Below are positions 25,482-33,577 of a stretch of DNA of 64,000 nt, piece by piece; within the stretch, counting starts at the first letter, position 1; each line of letters begins with the position of its first letter. Source of the DNA: Azophilus sp965221755 (lineage in GTDB: Bacteria; Pseudomonadota; Gammaproteobacteria; Pseudomonadales; Azotimanducaceae); contig OZ244921.1 in the NCBI GenBank assembly GCA_965221755.1, forward strand, positions 3,038,001 through 3,102,000, in the 5' to 3' direction. Made by a program: the position numbers and the translations under genes. Below the pieces are notes generated by a model, which did no database searches, was not told the origin of the DNA, and was given only the letters and a program-made list of their open reading frames with translations.

Positions 25482-25635
25482 TCAGTCGTTGATCAGCATG
25501 TGCAGGTGACGGCGCTTGGTCTTGTTGCGGTTGGCGAACTGCATGGTCGCCTTGGCGGTGGCATGCGGACCTGTTCTGGGCGCAGGGCAGGTTGCGCAGG
25601 TCCTGATTGAACGCCTTGGCCAACATGCCGCGTCC
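25482..25635 (-). pseudogene. Possible Rieske dioxygenase C-terminal remnant
   Basis: Minus strand reads AKAFNQDLRNLPCAQ, then after a frame change ATMQFANRNKTKRRHLHMLIND, which resembles the C-terminus of Rieske ring-hydroxylating oxygenase alpha subunits (the usual wording is FNQD...NLP..Q and ...IRHFH..LD). Too short and frameshifted to be functional. The rest of 25181-25680 shows an AT-rich promoter-like stretch and nothing else. Confidence 0.4.
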
Positions 25636-25680
25636 CGGAGCCCTTGCCCCAATCTCCCTCCACGCCTTGCGCGCTAGGCC

Positions 25681-26940
25681 CTACCTTGGGGTGACCCGGA
25701 CGGGCAGGTCAAGGATGCCGCGGATGAAGTTGTTGGCGGCGTACACCGGCTCGCCGACCACTTCGATGCGCTCGAAGCGCTCAAGCAGCTCCTCCCAGAG
25801 CACCTGCAGCTGCATCTCCGCGAGACGGTTGCCCATGCAGCGGTGGATGCCGAAGCCGAAGGCGATGTGCTGGCGGGCGTTGGGACGGTCCACGACCAGC
25901 CGCTCGGCGTCGTCGAACACCGTCTCGTCGCGGTTGCCGGAGAGATACCACATGATGACCTTTTCGCCGGCCCTGATGCGCTGGCCGCGCAGCTCGGTGT
26001 CTTCGCTGGCGGTGCGGCGCATGTGGATCACCGGCGTTTGCCAGCGGATCATCTCGCTGGCGGCGTTGGGGATGAGGCTCGGATCGTCCTTGAGCTTGCG
26101 GAACTCGTCGGGATGGCGGTCAAGGCCCAGCACGCCGCCGCTGATCGAGTTGCGCGTGGTGTCGTTGCCGCCGACGATCAGCAGCAGCAGGTTGCCGAGA
26201 AACTCCTTGGGCCTTTGCAGCATGTCCTTGGTGGATTCCCCGTGGGCCAGCATGGAGATCAGGTCGTTGCCGGGCTCGCGCCCGGCCCGCTCGTGCCAGA
26301 GCGTGGCGAAGGTGTTGGCGCAATCGGTCAGTTCCTGAAGCCGGTACTCGCCGGGCAGGCCCGCCTCGCCCATCAGTTGCGGCGTGGCGGTGGTGAGGTC
26401 GGACCAGTGGATCAGCTTGCGCCGATCGGCGTAGGGGAAGTCGAACAGGGTCGCCAGCATGCGGGCGGTGAGTTCTATCGAGACCTCCTGAACCCAGTTG
26501 AAGGTCTCGCCCACGGGCAGGTTCTCAAGAATGTCGATCACCCGTTCGCGGATGACGGGCTTGAAGTTGCGCAGGTTGGCGGGCGCCACCGAGGGCGCGA
26601 CGGTCTTGCGCTGCTCGCCGTGCTTGGGCGGGTCCATGGAGATGAAGTTCTCCAAGTGGACGTGCTCCTCAAGCTCCCGTTCGGCGATGCTGATGCCGCC
26701 AAGCTCCGAGGAGAACGCCTGATGGCAGGTATCGACGTGCTTGATGTCCTCCCAGCGGGTGACCGACCAATAGGGGCCGCTGCCGCTCTCGGCGCAGTAA
26801 TGCACCGGGGCGTCGCGGCGCAGCCGCGCGAAGTAGGGATGAACGGCGTCGTTGGCGTACAGGGACGCTTCGCTTAAGTCGATGTCCTCAAGAGGCATGG
26901 ACCAAGGATCGTTCAGCGGCAGTTGCAAGGCTTCGCTCAT
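25681..26940 (-). CDS. Cytochrome P450, CYP153-like (complete)
   Basis: A 419-residue soluble P450. I-helix GGNDTTRNS, ExxR as EMIR followed by RWQTPV, and heme loop FGFGIHRCMGNRLAE with the thiolate Cys. It is the full-length relative of the P450 at the left edge; most motif blocks are nearly identical. By recollection of motif wording it belongs near CYP153 medium-chain alkane hydroxylases. No ferredoxin or reductase gene lies beside it, so redox partners must be elsewhere. Confidence 0.92.
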   Translation of the reverse strand: MSEALQLPLNDPWSMPLEDIDLSEASLYANDAVHPYFARLRRDAPVHYCAESGSGPYWSVTRWEDIKHVDTCHQAFSSELGGISIAERELEEHVHLENFISMDPPKHGEQRKTVAPSVAPANLRNFKPVIRERVIDILENLPVGETFNWVQEVSIELTARMLATLFDFPYADRRKLIHWSDLTTATPQLMGEAGLPGEYRLQELTDCANTFATLWHERAGREPGNDLISMLAHGESTKDMLQRPKEFLGNLLLLIVGGNDTTRNSISGGVLGLDRHPDEFRKLKDDPSLIPNAASEMIRWQTPVIHMRRTASEDTELRGQRIRAGEKVIMWYLSGNRDETVFDDAERLVVDRPNARQHIAFGFGIHRCMGNRLAEMQLQVLWEELLERFERIEVVGEPVYAANNFIRGILDLPVRVTPR

Positions 26941-27009
26941 GTTCGCAGGCTCCTCATGGGATGAATCATCCTATCACGACGCGCTGGCGCCATTGCAAAA
27001 GGAAAACGG

Positions 27010-27100
27010 CTGCGGCTCAGAGCGCATCGGCGCCTGATCCAGGCGGCGGCGCGGAGTTTCGCGGTAAGCGAAACTCCATCCGCGACCGTCAGGCCGCGCC
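27010..27100 (+). repeat. Dispersed palindromic repeat, copy 5
   Basis: Degenerate 5' module (ctgcggctcagagcgcatcgg) followed by a well-kept cggagtttcgcggtaagcgaaactcc hairpin block and cgaccgtcaggccgcg. Between the P450 start and the small membrane-protein gene. Confidence 0.6.
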
Positions 27101-27165
27101 TTGGCTTTGTGGATGGTTGGGGGGCCATAATGCCGGCATCCGAAAGGAGAAACGAAGGAGATCCC

Positions 27166-27387
27166 ATGAACTGGCTTTTGATCGTTGGCCTCGGCGCCGC
27201 TTGGCTCGGCGGGCAAATCGTCTGGGTGGCGCCGCTGCCGCGCCAGCTTCGGCGCGGCGCGGCGCCCGCCGCGCCGAAAGGCAGTCCCGAGGCGTTTTCG
27301 CTGTTCTGGATCGACCAGTACGGTTGGCTGGGCTTGACGCTGCTGGGCTCAGGGCTGGCGGCCGCCCTCGTGGGGGCGGCGCAATGA
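27166..27387 (+). CDS. Small two-helix membrane protein
   Basis: A 73-residue protein, MNWLLIVGLGAAWLGGQIVW..., with a hydrophobic helix at each end (C-terminal YGWLGLTLLGSGLAAALVGAA). The start is fixed by GAAGGAGATCCC 5 bp upstream. Its TGA overlaps the ATG of the MAPEG gene, so the two are coupled and may form one membrane complex. Family not recognised. Confidence 0.7.
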   Translation: MNWLLIVGLGAAWLGGQIVWVAPLPRQLRRGAAPAAPKGSPEAFSLFWIDQYGWLGLTLLGSGLAAALVGAAQ

Positions 27388-27761
27388 TCCCCGTGTCACT
27401 GGCTTATGCGGGCATCATGGCGCTGCTCAGCGTGCTGCTGGCCAACCAAGTGCTCCATGCGCGCTTGCGCGGCGGCAAGGTGCCGGACTGGAAGCCCAAT
27501 GCCACGGAACGCGCCCAAGCCAACTTCGTCGAAAACGTGCCCGTGGCGCTGGTGCTGCTCCACCTGCTGGAGGCGGCTGGCGCCGGTGCGACCGCCGTGC
27601 ACGTGCTGGGCGCTTCCTTGGTGGCGCTGCGCCTGCTGCACGCTTGGGGCATGAGCGCCTACCCAGGGGCCAACTATCCGCGGCTGATCGGCGCGCAGGG
27701 CACCTTCCTGCTGCTTTCGATCATGGGCGTTGCGGCGCTTTACTTGGCGCTGGCCAGCTAA
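27384..27761 (+). CDS. MAPEG-family membrane protein
   Basis: A 125-residue four-helix membrane protein of the MAPEG (membrane-associated eicosanoid/glutathione metabolism) family. ERAQANFVENVPVALVLLHLLEAAG is the typical ERxxxNxxEN-like motif, followed by RLLHAWGMS. Bacterial members may have glutathione transferase or peroxidase activity. Overlaps the preceding gene by ATGA. Confidence 0.85.
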   Translation: MIPVSLAYAGIMALLSVLLANQVLHARLRGGKVPDWKPNATERAQANFVENVPVALVLLHLLEAAGAGATAVHVLGASLVALRLLHAWGMSAYPGANYPRLIGAQGTFLLLSIMGVAALYLALAS

Positions 27762-27949
27762 ACGGGCAGGGCCGCGTCCGTCCCTTGCGCACGGGCGATT
27801 GAGGAGGGCATCGAGCCATGCTTGACGGAATCGAACTTTGCAAGGGGGCGGATGCGGATTTGCAGCCGTGAATTGCAAAGGCGCAGGCTCGTGGGTCCAA
27901 AGCATTGCGCCCGGACCGAGCGCGGCCTGCGAACCGGGCCTTGCGCCTG

Positions 27950-28471
27950 TCAGCGCGGCCAGGGCGCGATCCGACGGCTGCCAAATTCCCCGTAGGAGCG
28001 GTCGTCCGGCTTGCGCGCGCCGATCAGGCAGCCGCTGTCCGCCAAGTAGGCGTCCGCATCCGCCTCCAAGCGCGCCCAGTCGTTGACTTCCGAGCGAAAG
28101 CTGATCTTCCACGTCCCATCGCGCCGTTCGTAGCGGTCCACGTAGCGTCCGCTGATGAACAGATCCTTCCTTTCCCCGTCCCGGACGACCTTGTGGAAGG
28201 CCTGAAAGTAAACCTCACCGACGGCTTGGCTCCCATCAACCCTGATGTTCACCTGCCCGATCATGTGGTGGTTGGCCAGATGGTCCTTGAGCGCGTTCTG
28301 CGCGAAGGCCACGAAGTCCTTGCCGGAGCCTTGGAAAAAGCCGTAGTCCACGGTCGCGTCATCGTGGAAGACGGCCTGCATCAGTTCGGCGTCCAAGCGG
28401 TCCAAGCCGCGCATGTAGTTGCAGCTCAGTTCGTAGATTTCCTGCTTGGCAAGCAATTCGTCGAGTGTCAT
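27950..28471 (-). CDS. SnoaL-like/NTF2-fold protein
   Basis: A 173-residue cone-fold protein, MTLDELLAKQEIYELSCNYMRGLDRLD..., with FHDDATVDYG and YVDRYERRDGTWKISFR, matching the SnoaL_4/ring-hydroxylating-dioxygenase beta-like group. Such proteins are isomerases, hydratases or non-catalytic partners; the specific role is open. The start is taken where homology begins. The 236 bp upstream to the holin-like gene hold nothing recognisable. Confidence 0.8.
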   Translation of the reverse strand: MTLDELLAKQEIYELSCNYMRGLDRLDAELMQAVFHDDATVDYGFFQGSGKDFVAFAQNALKDHLANHHMIGQVNIRVDGSQAVGEVYFQAFHKVVRDGERKDLFISGRYVDRYERRDGTWKISFRSEVNDWARLEADADAYLADSGCLIGARKPDDRSYGEFGSRRIAPWPR

Positions 28472-28707
28472 CGGCGTCTTCCGTGGTGGCCTTTGCCTGC
28501 GAACAGGTGGTTTCGACGTGAGCCGGCCCTTGATCCCGGCTGCCCGGTGCGGCGCGATTTCAGCGAATGCCTCCATTCGCGACGCCGCAACGCCCACATC
28601 AGCCGTCAATGTTACTCGATCAACCGGCACGGCATGGCCATGCGGTCCCGGATCCCCCAACTCGCCCGGCGGCGGCGGGCGCGGCTTTGGGCTGCGCCAA
28701 CGTTGGC

Positions 28708-29058
28708 TCAGCGGCCCTTGGGCTTGATGAGCGACTCCGTTGCCCAAGTGACCAAGCTGACGATGATGGCGCCGAACAGGGCGCTGAAGAAGCCTTGCAC
28801 ATGGAAGCCGGACACCAGCCAGGCCGCAAGATGCAGCATGGCGGCGTTGATCGCCAGCAGGAAGAAGCCGAGGGTGAGCACGGTGGCCGGCAGGGTCAGC
28901 AGGATGACCAGCGGGCGCACCAGGACGTTGACCAGCCCCAAGGCGATGGCCGCCCAAATCAAGGTGCCGTCGCTGTCCGCCCGAATGTCGTCAATGAGCA
29001 GGGTGGCCACGTACAGGCCAATGGCGGTGATGAGCACCCGAACAACCAAGCGCGCCAT
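28708..29058 (-). CDS. Phage-holin-family 4-TM membrane protein (YvlD type)
   Basis: A 116-residue protein with four hydrophobic helices, MARLVVRVLITAIGLYVATLLID... and ALGLVNVLVRPLVILLTLPATVLTLGFF; the LVNxxvrPll motif is typical of the small conserved family (PF04020) often labelled phage holin. In chromosomal context it is not a lysis gene; function unknown. Confidence 0.85.
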   Translation of the reverse strand: MARLVVRVLITAIGLYVATLLIDDIRADSDGTLIWAAIALGLVNVLVRPLVILLTLPATVLTLGFFLLAINAAMLHLAAWLVSGFHVQGFFSALFGAIIVSLVTWATESLIKPKGR

Positions 29059-29127
29059 GGTGGTATGCTCTTGTTGGAACGTTTGCGGACCCTTGGGAAA
29101 ACCCTAGCACAACAGTGAGACGATGAG

Positions 29128-29625
29128 ATGAGTTGGATCGCCTTGGACCGCGGCCTGCCGCCGCTCGAGGGGCTGTTCGTCCATCGCCCGCAGCTGCTGT
29201 CCCGCTACAAGGCCTTCTACAGCGCCTTGTGGGACGGCGATCTGGTGCCGCGGCGGGTTCTTGAGCTCTGCCGCCTGCGGATCGCCGCGATTCACGATTG
29301 CGCCGCCGAATCGGCCGTGCGGGATGCCGGCGTCGCCTTGGACGGCCCCGAGGCGGCGGCCCTGAAGCGCGGGCGCTTTGCCGCCTTCACGGCCGCTGAG
29401 CAAGCGGCGCTCGCCGTCGCCGAGCGGTTTCCCTTCCGGCATCATGAGGTCAGCGATGCGGACGTCGCCGCCGCAGTCGATGCGTTCGGCGAGGCGGGCG
29501 CGGTTGCGCTCATGGTGGCGCTGGCGTTTTTTGACGCGACCTGCCGCTGGAAGCTGGCTTTCGACTTGGAGGAGCGGCCCGCCGATCTGGACTCTCCGCC
29601 GCTCCACCAAGGCGCGTTGGTTTAG
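29128..29625 (+). CDS. Carboxymuconolactone decarboxylase-like (AhpD fold) protein, first of pair
   Basis: A 165-residue CMD/AhpD-fold protein: LLSRYKAFYSALWDGDLVPRRVLELCRLRIAAIHDCAAES. At the place where AhpD has CxxC it has DCAAES, so only one cysteine remains and peroxidase activity through a disulfide is doubtful. It lies 8 bp upstream of the second CMD gene, which has Cys-x-x-TGA, and the two are very likely co-transcribed. They might form a mixed oligomer. Confidence 0.82.
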   Translation: MSWIALDRGLPPLEGLFVHRPQLLSRYKAFYSALWDGDLVPRRVLELCRLRIAAIHDCAAESAVRDAGVALDGPEAAALKRGRFAAFTAAEQAALAVAERFPFRHHEVSDADVAAAVDAFGEAGAVALMVALAFFDATCRWKLAFDLEERPADLDSPPLHQGALV

Positions 29626-29633
29626 GCAGGATC

Positions 29634-30143
29634 GTGTCCACCCGTCCCAGAATGCCATCCGCCATTCCCGGCCAGCCGCCGGACTTCGGCTCGGTGATGG
29701 CCCATGTGCCGAAGCTGGCCGGCCTGTTCCTTGAACTCTACGGGGAGTTTTGGCGCAACGGGGTCGCCGACCCCGCCATCAAGGAGATGACGCGCATCCG
29801 CAACGCCCGCATCACGGACTGCGGCTACTGACGCCGGGTGCGCTTCGACTCCGCCCGTGAGGCGGGGCTGGACGAAGAGCGGGTCGGGCGCATCGCCGAC
29901 GGCTACGAGACGGCGCTGGAACCGGCCCAAGCGGCGGCCCTCAAGCTCACCGACGCCATAATCGGCGCTCCCCAGCCGCCCGTTGACGAGGTCAAGCAGG
30001 CGCTCAAAGCACACTACAGCGAGGCGGAGATCGCCGAAATCGCCATGGGCGTTGGCCTGTTCCTAGGCATGTCGAAGGTGCTCATCAACTTGGGCCTTGA
30101 GCCGGAGGACATGCCGGTCACGGTGGTGCCGACGCCGGGATAG
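29634..30143 (+). CDS. Carboxymuconolactone decarboxylase/AhpD-like protein with in-frame TGA (candidate selenoprotein)
   Basis: The frame reads GTG at 29634 (CAGGA ribosome site) to TGA at 29829-29831, then continues open for 103 sense codons to a TAG at 30143. Both halves are convincingly one CMD protein: VPKLAGLFLELYGEFWRNG and RIRNARITDCGY before, RRVRFDSAREAGLDEERV and EIAEIAMGVGLFLGMSKVLINLG after. Relatives normally read CGYC here, so the TGA is precisely the second redox Cys (residue 66; C63-G-Y-U66). A hairpin with a GU-containing loop follows at 29843-29877. If TGA is read as selenocysteine the product has 169 residues. The alternative is a TGC-to-TGA nonsense mutation in a pseudogene. 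No selA/B/C/D genes are in the window. Confidence 0.65.
29843..29877 (+). promoter_or_regulatory. SECIS-like hairpin downstream of the in-frame TGA
   Basis: Outer stem cttcg (29843-29847) pairs with cgaag (29873-29877). Inner stem ctccgcc (29849-29855) pairs with ggcgggg (29861-29867) using one G-U pair, and the apical loop is cgtga (29856-29860) with G as second base followed by U. The loop G lies 25 nt after the TGA. As I recall the bacterial SECIS consensus, a stem with a G among the first two loop bases about 16-37 nt after UGA is required; this fits. GC-rich coding DNA can form such stems by chance. Confidence 0.5.
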
Positions 30144-30285
30144 CCGGGTCGCCGATCAGGGCCTCGTTGATTTGCGCCCGAGGCCCGCTCAGCCGCCGAA
30201 CGGCCGCGTCCGGGAGTTCGCCGTCAGCGAGCCGCTTGGCGAAGGTGACGCGCATTGCCGGCCAGGGCGGGACGCCGCCGCCCGC

Positions 30286-31002
30286 TCAGCCGACGATCTT
30301 CACCACGTTTTGGGCGTGCAGCCCGCATTCCCGGGCAGTCGTTTCCTCCCACCACCAGCGGCCGCTCCGCTCGTGCTCGTGGGGACCGACGGCGCGGGTG
30401 CAGGGCTGGCAGCCGATGGAGACGTAGCCTTGGTCGTGCAACTCGTTGTAGGGCACGTCGTGGGCGCGGATGTAGGCCCAAACATCCCGCGACGACCAGT
30501 CCGCCAAGGGGTTGAACTTAAGCAGGCGGTGCGCGTTGGTCGAGAAGGCCCGGTCCTCCTGCTCCAAGGGAACGTCGGTTCGCGTGACGCTTTGGTCCTT
30601 GCGCTGGCCGGTGACCCAAGCGTCGAGCTCGCCGAGCTTGCGGCGCAGCGGCTCGATTTTGCGCGCCGCGCAGCACTCGCCGTGTCCGTCCTTGTAGAAG
30701 CTGAACAAGCCCTTGGCGCGCACCAAGTCGGCGACGGCGGCGGGGGAGGGCATCAGCAGCTCGATGGCGATGCCGTAATGCTCGCGCACCCGCTCGAAGT
30801 AGGCGTAGGTTTCCGGGTGCAGCCGCCCCGTGTCGAGGGAAAAGACCTTGAAGTCAAGGCCTTGCCGATGGGCCATGTCGATCAGTGCCACGTCTTCGGC
30901 GCCGCTGAAGGAAATGGCCACCCTGTCGCGGTCGAAGCGGGCGGCAATTTCCCGCAGCAGGCGCTGCGGCTCGGTGTGGGCGCTTGCCTGTTGGATGCTC
31001 AT
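30286..31002 (-). CDS. cysH: Phosphoadenylyl/adenylyl-sulfate reductase
   Basis: A 238-residue assimilatory enzyme that reduces activated sulfate to sulfite. The PP-loop SFSGAEDVALID binds the nucleotide, and ECGLHAQN carries the catalytic Cys. The Cys pairs ECCAARK and GCQPCTR are the [4Fe-4S] ligands of the APS-using branch, so APS rather than PAPS is the likely substrate. The start MSIQQAS at 31002 is favoured over the upstream ATG. Sulfite then feeds siroheme-dependent sulfite reductase; cysG for siroheme is at 55.9 kb. Confidence 0.93.
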   Translation of the reverse strand: MSIQQASAHTEPQRLLREIAARFDRDRVAISFSGAEDVALIDMAHRQGLDFKVFSLDTGRLHPETYAYFERVREHYGIAIELLMPSPAAVADLVRAKGLFSFYKDGHGECCAARKIEPLRRKLGELDAWVTGQRKDQSVTRTDVPLEQEDRAFSTNAHRLLKFNPLADWSSRDVWAYIRAHDVPYNELHDQGYVSIGCQPCTRAVGPHEHERSGRWWWEETTARECGLHAQNVVKIVG

Positions 31003-31210
31003 GGTTCGCTTTGACCGTCGATGCTCGGAAGAAAAGTCTAGCAATGTCAATTGGGGCGATGAAAATACCCTCTTGGCATATGCTTAACTCAATGTCCCAA
31101 ACGGGACGAAGCCTCGGATCGGGGCGTCGGACCAGTGGGGGGATGATCGCCGCAGCCGCTGGCGCATTCGGCGGCCCGTCACCGCCAACCAAAAACAAAA
31201 GGGGATTGGC

Positions 31211-31819
31211 TTGAACATCCTGTGCTTGGACCTTGAAGGGGTGCTGATCCCCGAAATCTGGCAGGCGGTGGCGGAGCGCTCCGGCCTTGGCGAACTGAAC
31301 AAAACCACTCGCGACATTCCGGACTACGGAGAGTTGATGCGCTACCGCATGGACGTGCTGGCGCGGGCGGACTTGCGCTTCTCGACGATCCGCGCCGCCA
31401 TTGACGGCCTCGACCCCTTGCCCGGCGCCCGCGCCTTTCTTGATTGGGCGAGGCGCGGCCGGCAGGTGGTCATCGTCTCCGACACCTTCTACGAGTTCGC
31501 CAATCCGCTGATGGCGAAGCTCGGTCGCCCGACCCTGTTCTGCCATCACTTGGAAGTCCGGGAGGATCGGCTTGCCGGCTACCGGCTGCGCCAGCCGGAC
31601 CCGAAGCGCAACGTCGTCAGGGCATTGAAGTCCTTGAACTTCCCGGTCATGGCGGCCGGCGACTCCTACAACGACATCCCCATGCTGGAGGAGGCTGACG
31701 AGGGCGTTTTGTTCAGCGCCCCGGAGCGGGTGCGCCATGAGCATCCGCAGTTCGCCGTTGCCGAGAGCTACGGCGAACTGCGGGCATGGCTAGGCGGACA
31801 GGCGCGGGCTCAGAACTGA
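31211..31819 (+). CDS. thrH: Phosphoserine phosphatase/homoserine phosphotransferase ThrH
   Basis: A 202-residue HAD-superfamily enzyme. The nucleophile motif is CLDLEGVLIPEIWQ (Asp7), with VIVSDTFYEFANPLM and AAGDSYNDIPML as motifs II and IV; wording matches Pseudomonas ThrH closely. It hydrolyses phosphoserine and can transfer phosphate to homoserine. TTG start. Its 3' end overlaps the convergent isocitrate lyase gene by 10 bp. Confidence 0.93.
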   Translation: MNILCLDLEGVLIPEIWQAVAERSGLGELNKTTRDIPDYGELMRYRMDVLARADLRFSTIRAAIDGLDPLPGARAFLDWARRGRQVVIVSDTFYEFANPLMAKLGRPTLFCHHLEVREDRLAGYRLRQPDPKRNVVRALKSLNFPVMAAGDSYNDIPMLEEADEGVLFSAPERVRHEHPQFAVAESYGELRAWLGGQARAQN

Positions 31820-33423
31820 TTCATCGTGTTGGCCGCGCCGCCGGCCAGCAGCGCCTTCTCGCCCAGGAAGTACTCCTTGTGGTCGTCGCCGATGTTGGAG
31901 CCGGCCAGGTCCTGATGCTTGACCGCCGCCAATCCGCGACGGATTTCACGGCGCTGCACGCCCTTGACGTAGGCCAGCATGCCCGCGTCGCCGAAGTAGC
32001 CTTCCGCCAGCACGTCCGTGCCCAAGGCGGTTTCATGGTAGGTGGGCAAGGTGATCAGGTGATGGAAGACGCCCGCCTCCTGAGCCGCGTCCCGCTGGAA
32101 GCGGGCGATGAGCTCGTCCGCCGCCGCCGCCAGGGGCGTGTCGTCGTGCTCGGCCGCCATCAGGCCCTTTTCGACCGCCGCCGGGTCGGGATAGGCTGAC
32201 ACGTCCTTGCCCGCCGCCCGCCATTCGGCATAGACCTGCTCGCGGAAAGCGAGGGTCCAGTTGAATGACGGCGAATTGTTGTACACCAGCTTGGCTTGCG
32301 GGGCCCTTTCCCGCACCGCATCCACCAGCGCTTTGATCTGCTTGAGGTTGGGCCGTTCGGTTTCGATCCAAAGCAGGTCGGCGCCATGCTCCAGGCTGGT
32401 GACGCAATCGAGCACCACCCGGTCGGCGCCGGTGTCCTCGCGAAAGGCGTAGAGGCCGTTGTCGAGGCGCAGCGGGCGGCACAGCTTGCCGTTTTGGTGG
32501 ATGGTGACGTCGCCGTCGCGCAGCTGCTCAAGGTCATGCACCTCGGTGGCCTCAAGGAAGCCGCAGTATTGGTCGCCCAAGTCGCCGGGCGCCTTTGACA
32601 CCGGAATCTTCATCGTCAGGCCGGCGCCCAGGGAGTCGGTGCGGGCGACGATGATGCCGTCCTCGACGCCGAGCTCCAGAAAGGCGTAGCGCACCGCGTT
32701 CAGCTTGGAGACGAAGTCCTCGTGCGGCACGGTGACCTTGCCGGCTTGGTGGCCGCACTGCTTGGCATCGGAGACTTGGTTTTCGATCTGGATGGCGCAG
32801 GCGCCCGCTTCGATCATGCGCTTGGCCAGCAGGTAGGTCGCCTCCTCGTTGCCGAAGCCGGCGTCGATGTCGGCGATCATGGGCACCACATGGGTTTCGT
32901 AGCGGTCGATGCGCGCCAGCGCCTCCGCCACGTTGCCGCCCCGGGCGCGGGTCTCGTCGAGCGCCGTGAACAGATGCCGCAGCTCCCGGGCGTCGGCTTG
33001 GCGCAGGAAGGTGAAGATCTCCTCGATCAGGTCCGGCACCGTGGTCTTCTCATGCATGCTCTGGTCGGGCAGGGGGCCGAACTTCGAGCGCAACGCCGCC
33101 ACCATCCAGCCGCTGAGGTAGATGTAGGACTTGTCCGTGGTTTGGCGGTGCTTCTTGATCGACATCATCACCTGTTGGGCGGTGAAGCCGTGCCAGCAGC
33201 CTAGGGATTGGGTGTACCTGCCGGGATCCTTGTCGTATTCGGCCATGTCCCGCCGCATGATGCCGGCGGTGTGGCGGGCGATGTCGAGGCCGGTGCGGAA
33301 GCGGTTCTGCAGCCGCATGCGGACCACGTACTCGGGATTGATGGCCTGCCAGTTCGGCTGGCGGATCATTTCCCTCTTGACGTCTTCGACCTGCTGCAGA
33401 TAGCTGGAAAGATGCGCGGACAT
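31810..33423 (-). CDS. aceA: Isocitrate lyase (long form)
   Basis: A 537-residue glyoxylate-shunt enzyme cleaving isocitrate to glyoxylate and succinate. The active-site motif is AKQCGHQAGKVTVPHEDF, the variant found in the long Pseudomonas-type lyases instead of KKCGH; PMIADIDAGFGNEEATY is also typical. A CAGGAG ribosome site precedes the ATG at 33423. An AT-rich stretch with a perfect 7-bp-arm palindrome lies about 110-130 bp upstream and may be its operator. The shunt is needed for growth on acetyl-CoA from fatty acids or alkanes, which suits the P450s. Confidence 0.95.
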   Translation of the reverse strand: MSAHLSSYLQQVEDVKREMIRQPNWQAINPEYVVRMRLQNRFRTGLDIARHTAGIMRRDMAEYDKDPGRYTQSLGCWHGFTAQQVMMSIKKHRQTTDKSYIYLSGWMVAALRSKFGPLPDQSMHEKTTVPDLIEEIFTFLRQADARELRHLFTALDETRARGGNVAEALARIDRYETHVVPMIADIDAGFGNEEATYLLAKRMIEAGACAIQIENQVSDAKQCGHQAGKVTVPHEDFVSKLNAVRYAFLELGVEDGIIVARTDSLGAGLTMKIPVSKAPGDLGDQYCGFLEATEVHDLEQLRDGDVTIHQNGKLCRPLRLDNGLYAFREDTGADRVVLDCVTSLEHGADLLWIETERPNLKQIKALVDAVRERAPQAKLVYNNSPSFNWTLAFREQVYAEWRAAGKDVSAYPDPAAVEKGLMAAEHDDTPLAAAADELIARFQRDAAQEAGVFHHLITLPTYHETALGTDVLAEGYFGDAGMLAYVKGVQRREIRRGLAAVKHQDLAGSNIGDDHKEYFLGEKALLAGGAANTMNQF

Positions 33424-33531
33424 GCTGGCTCCTGGTTGGTTGGTTGGGACTGATGGGCGTTGGTTCGGGGGCGCCGAACGGAATGAAGCCGTGAATTTAC
33501 ATAAAAACAATTGGAATGGATGGATACTAAT

Positions 33532-33550
33532 ACTTTCCGGTTGGGAAAGT
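33532..33550. promoter_or_regulatory. Palindrome in the aceA promoter region
   Basis: actttcc-ggttg-ggaaagt, perfect 7-bp arms with a 5-bp spacer, in the AT-rich purB-aceA gap. It could be a repressor site for aceA or a terminator stem behind purB; no T-run follows on the minus strand, so an operator is slightly favoured. Confidence 0.4.
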
Positions 33551-33577
33551 TTTGCGGATGAGCGGCCCGAACTGCGT

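Noticed and set aside
30118..30255. 45-codon minus-strand frame downstream of cysH
   Set aside because: Overlaps the 3' end of the candidate selenoprotein gene on the other strand and has no recognisable motif.
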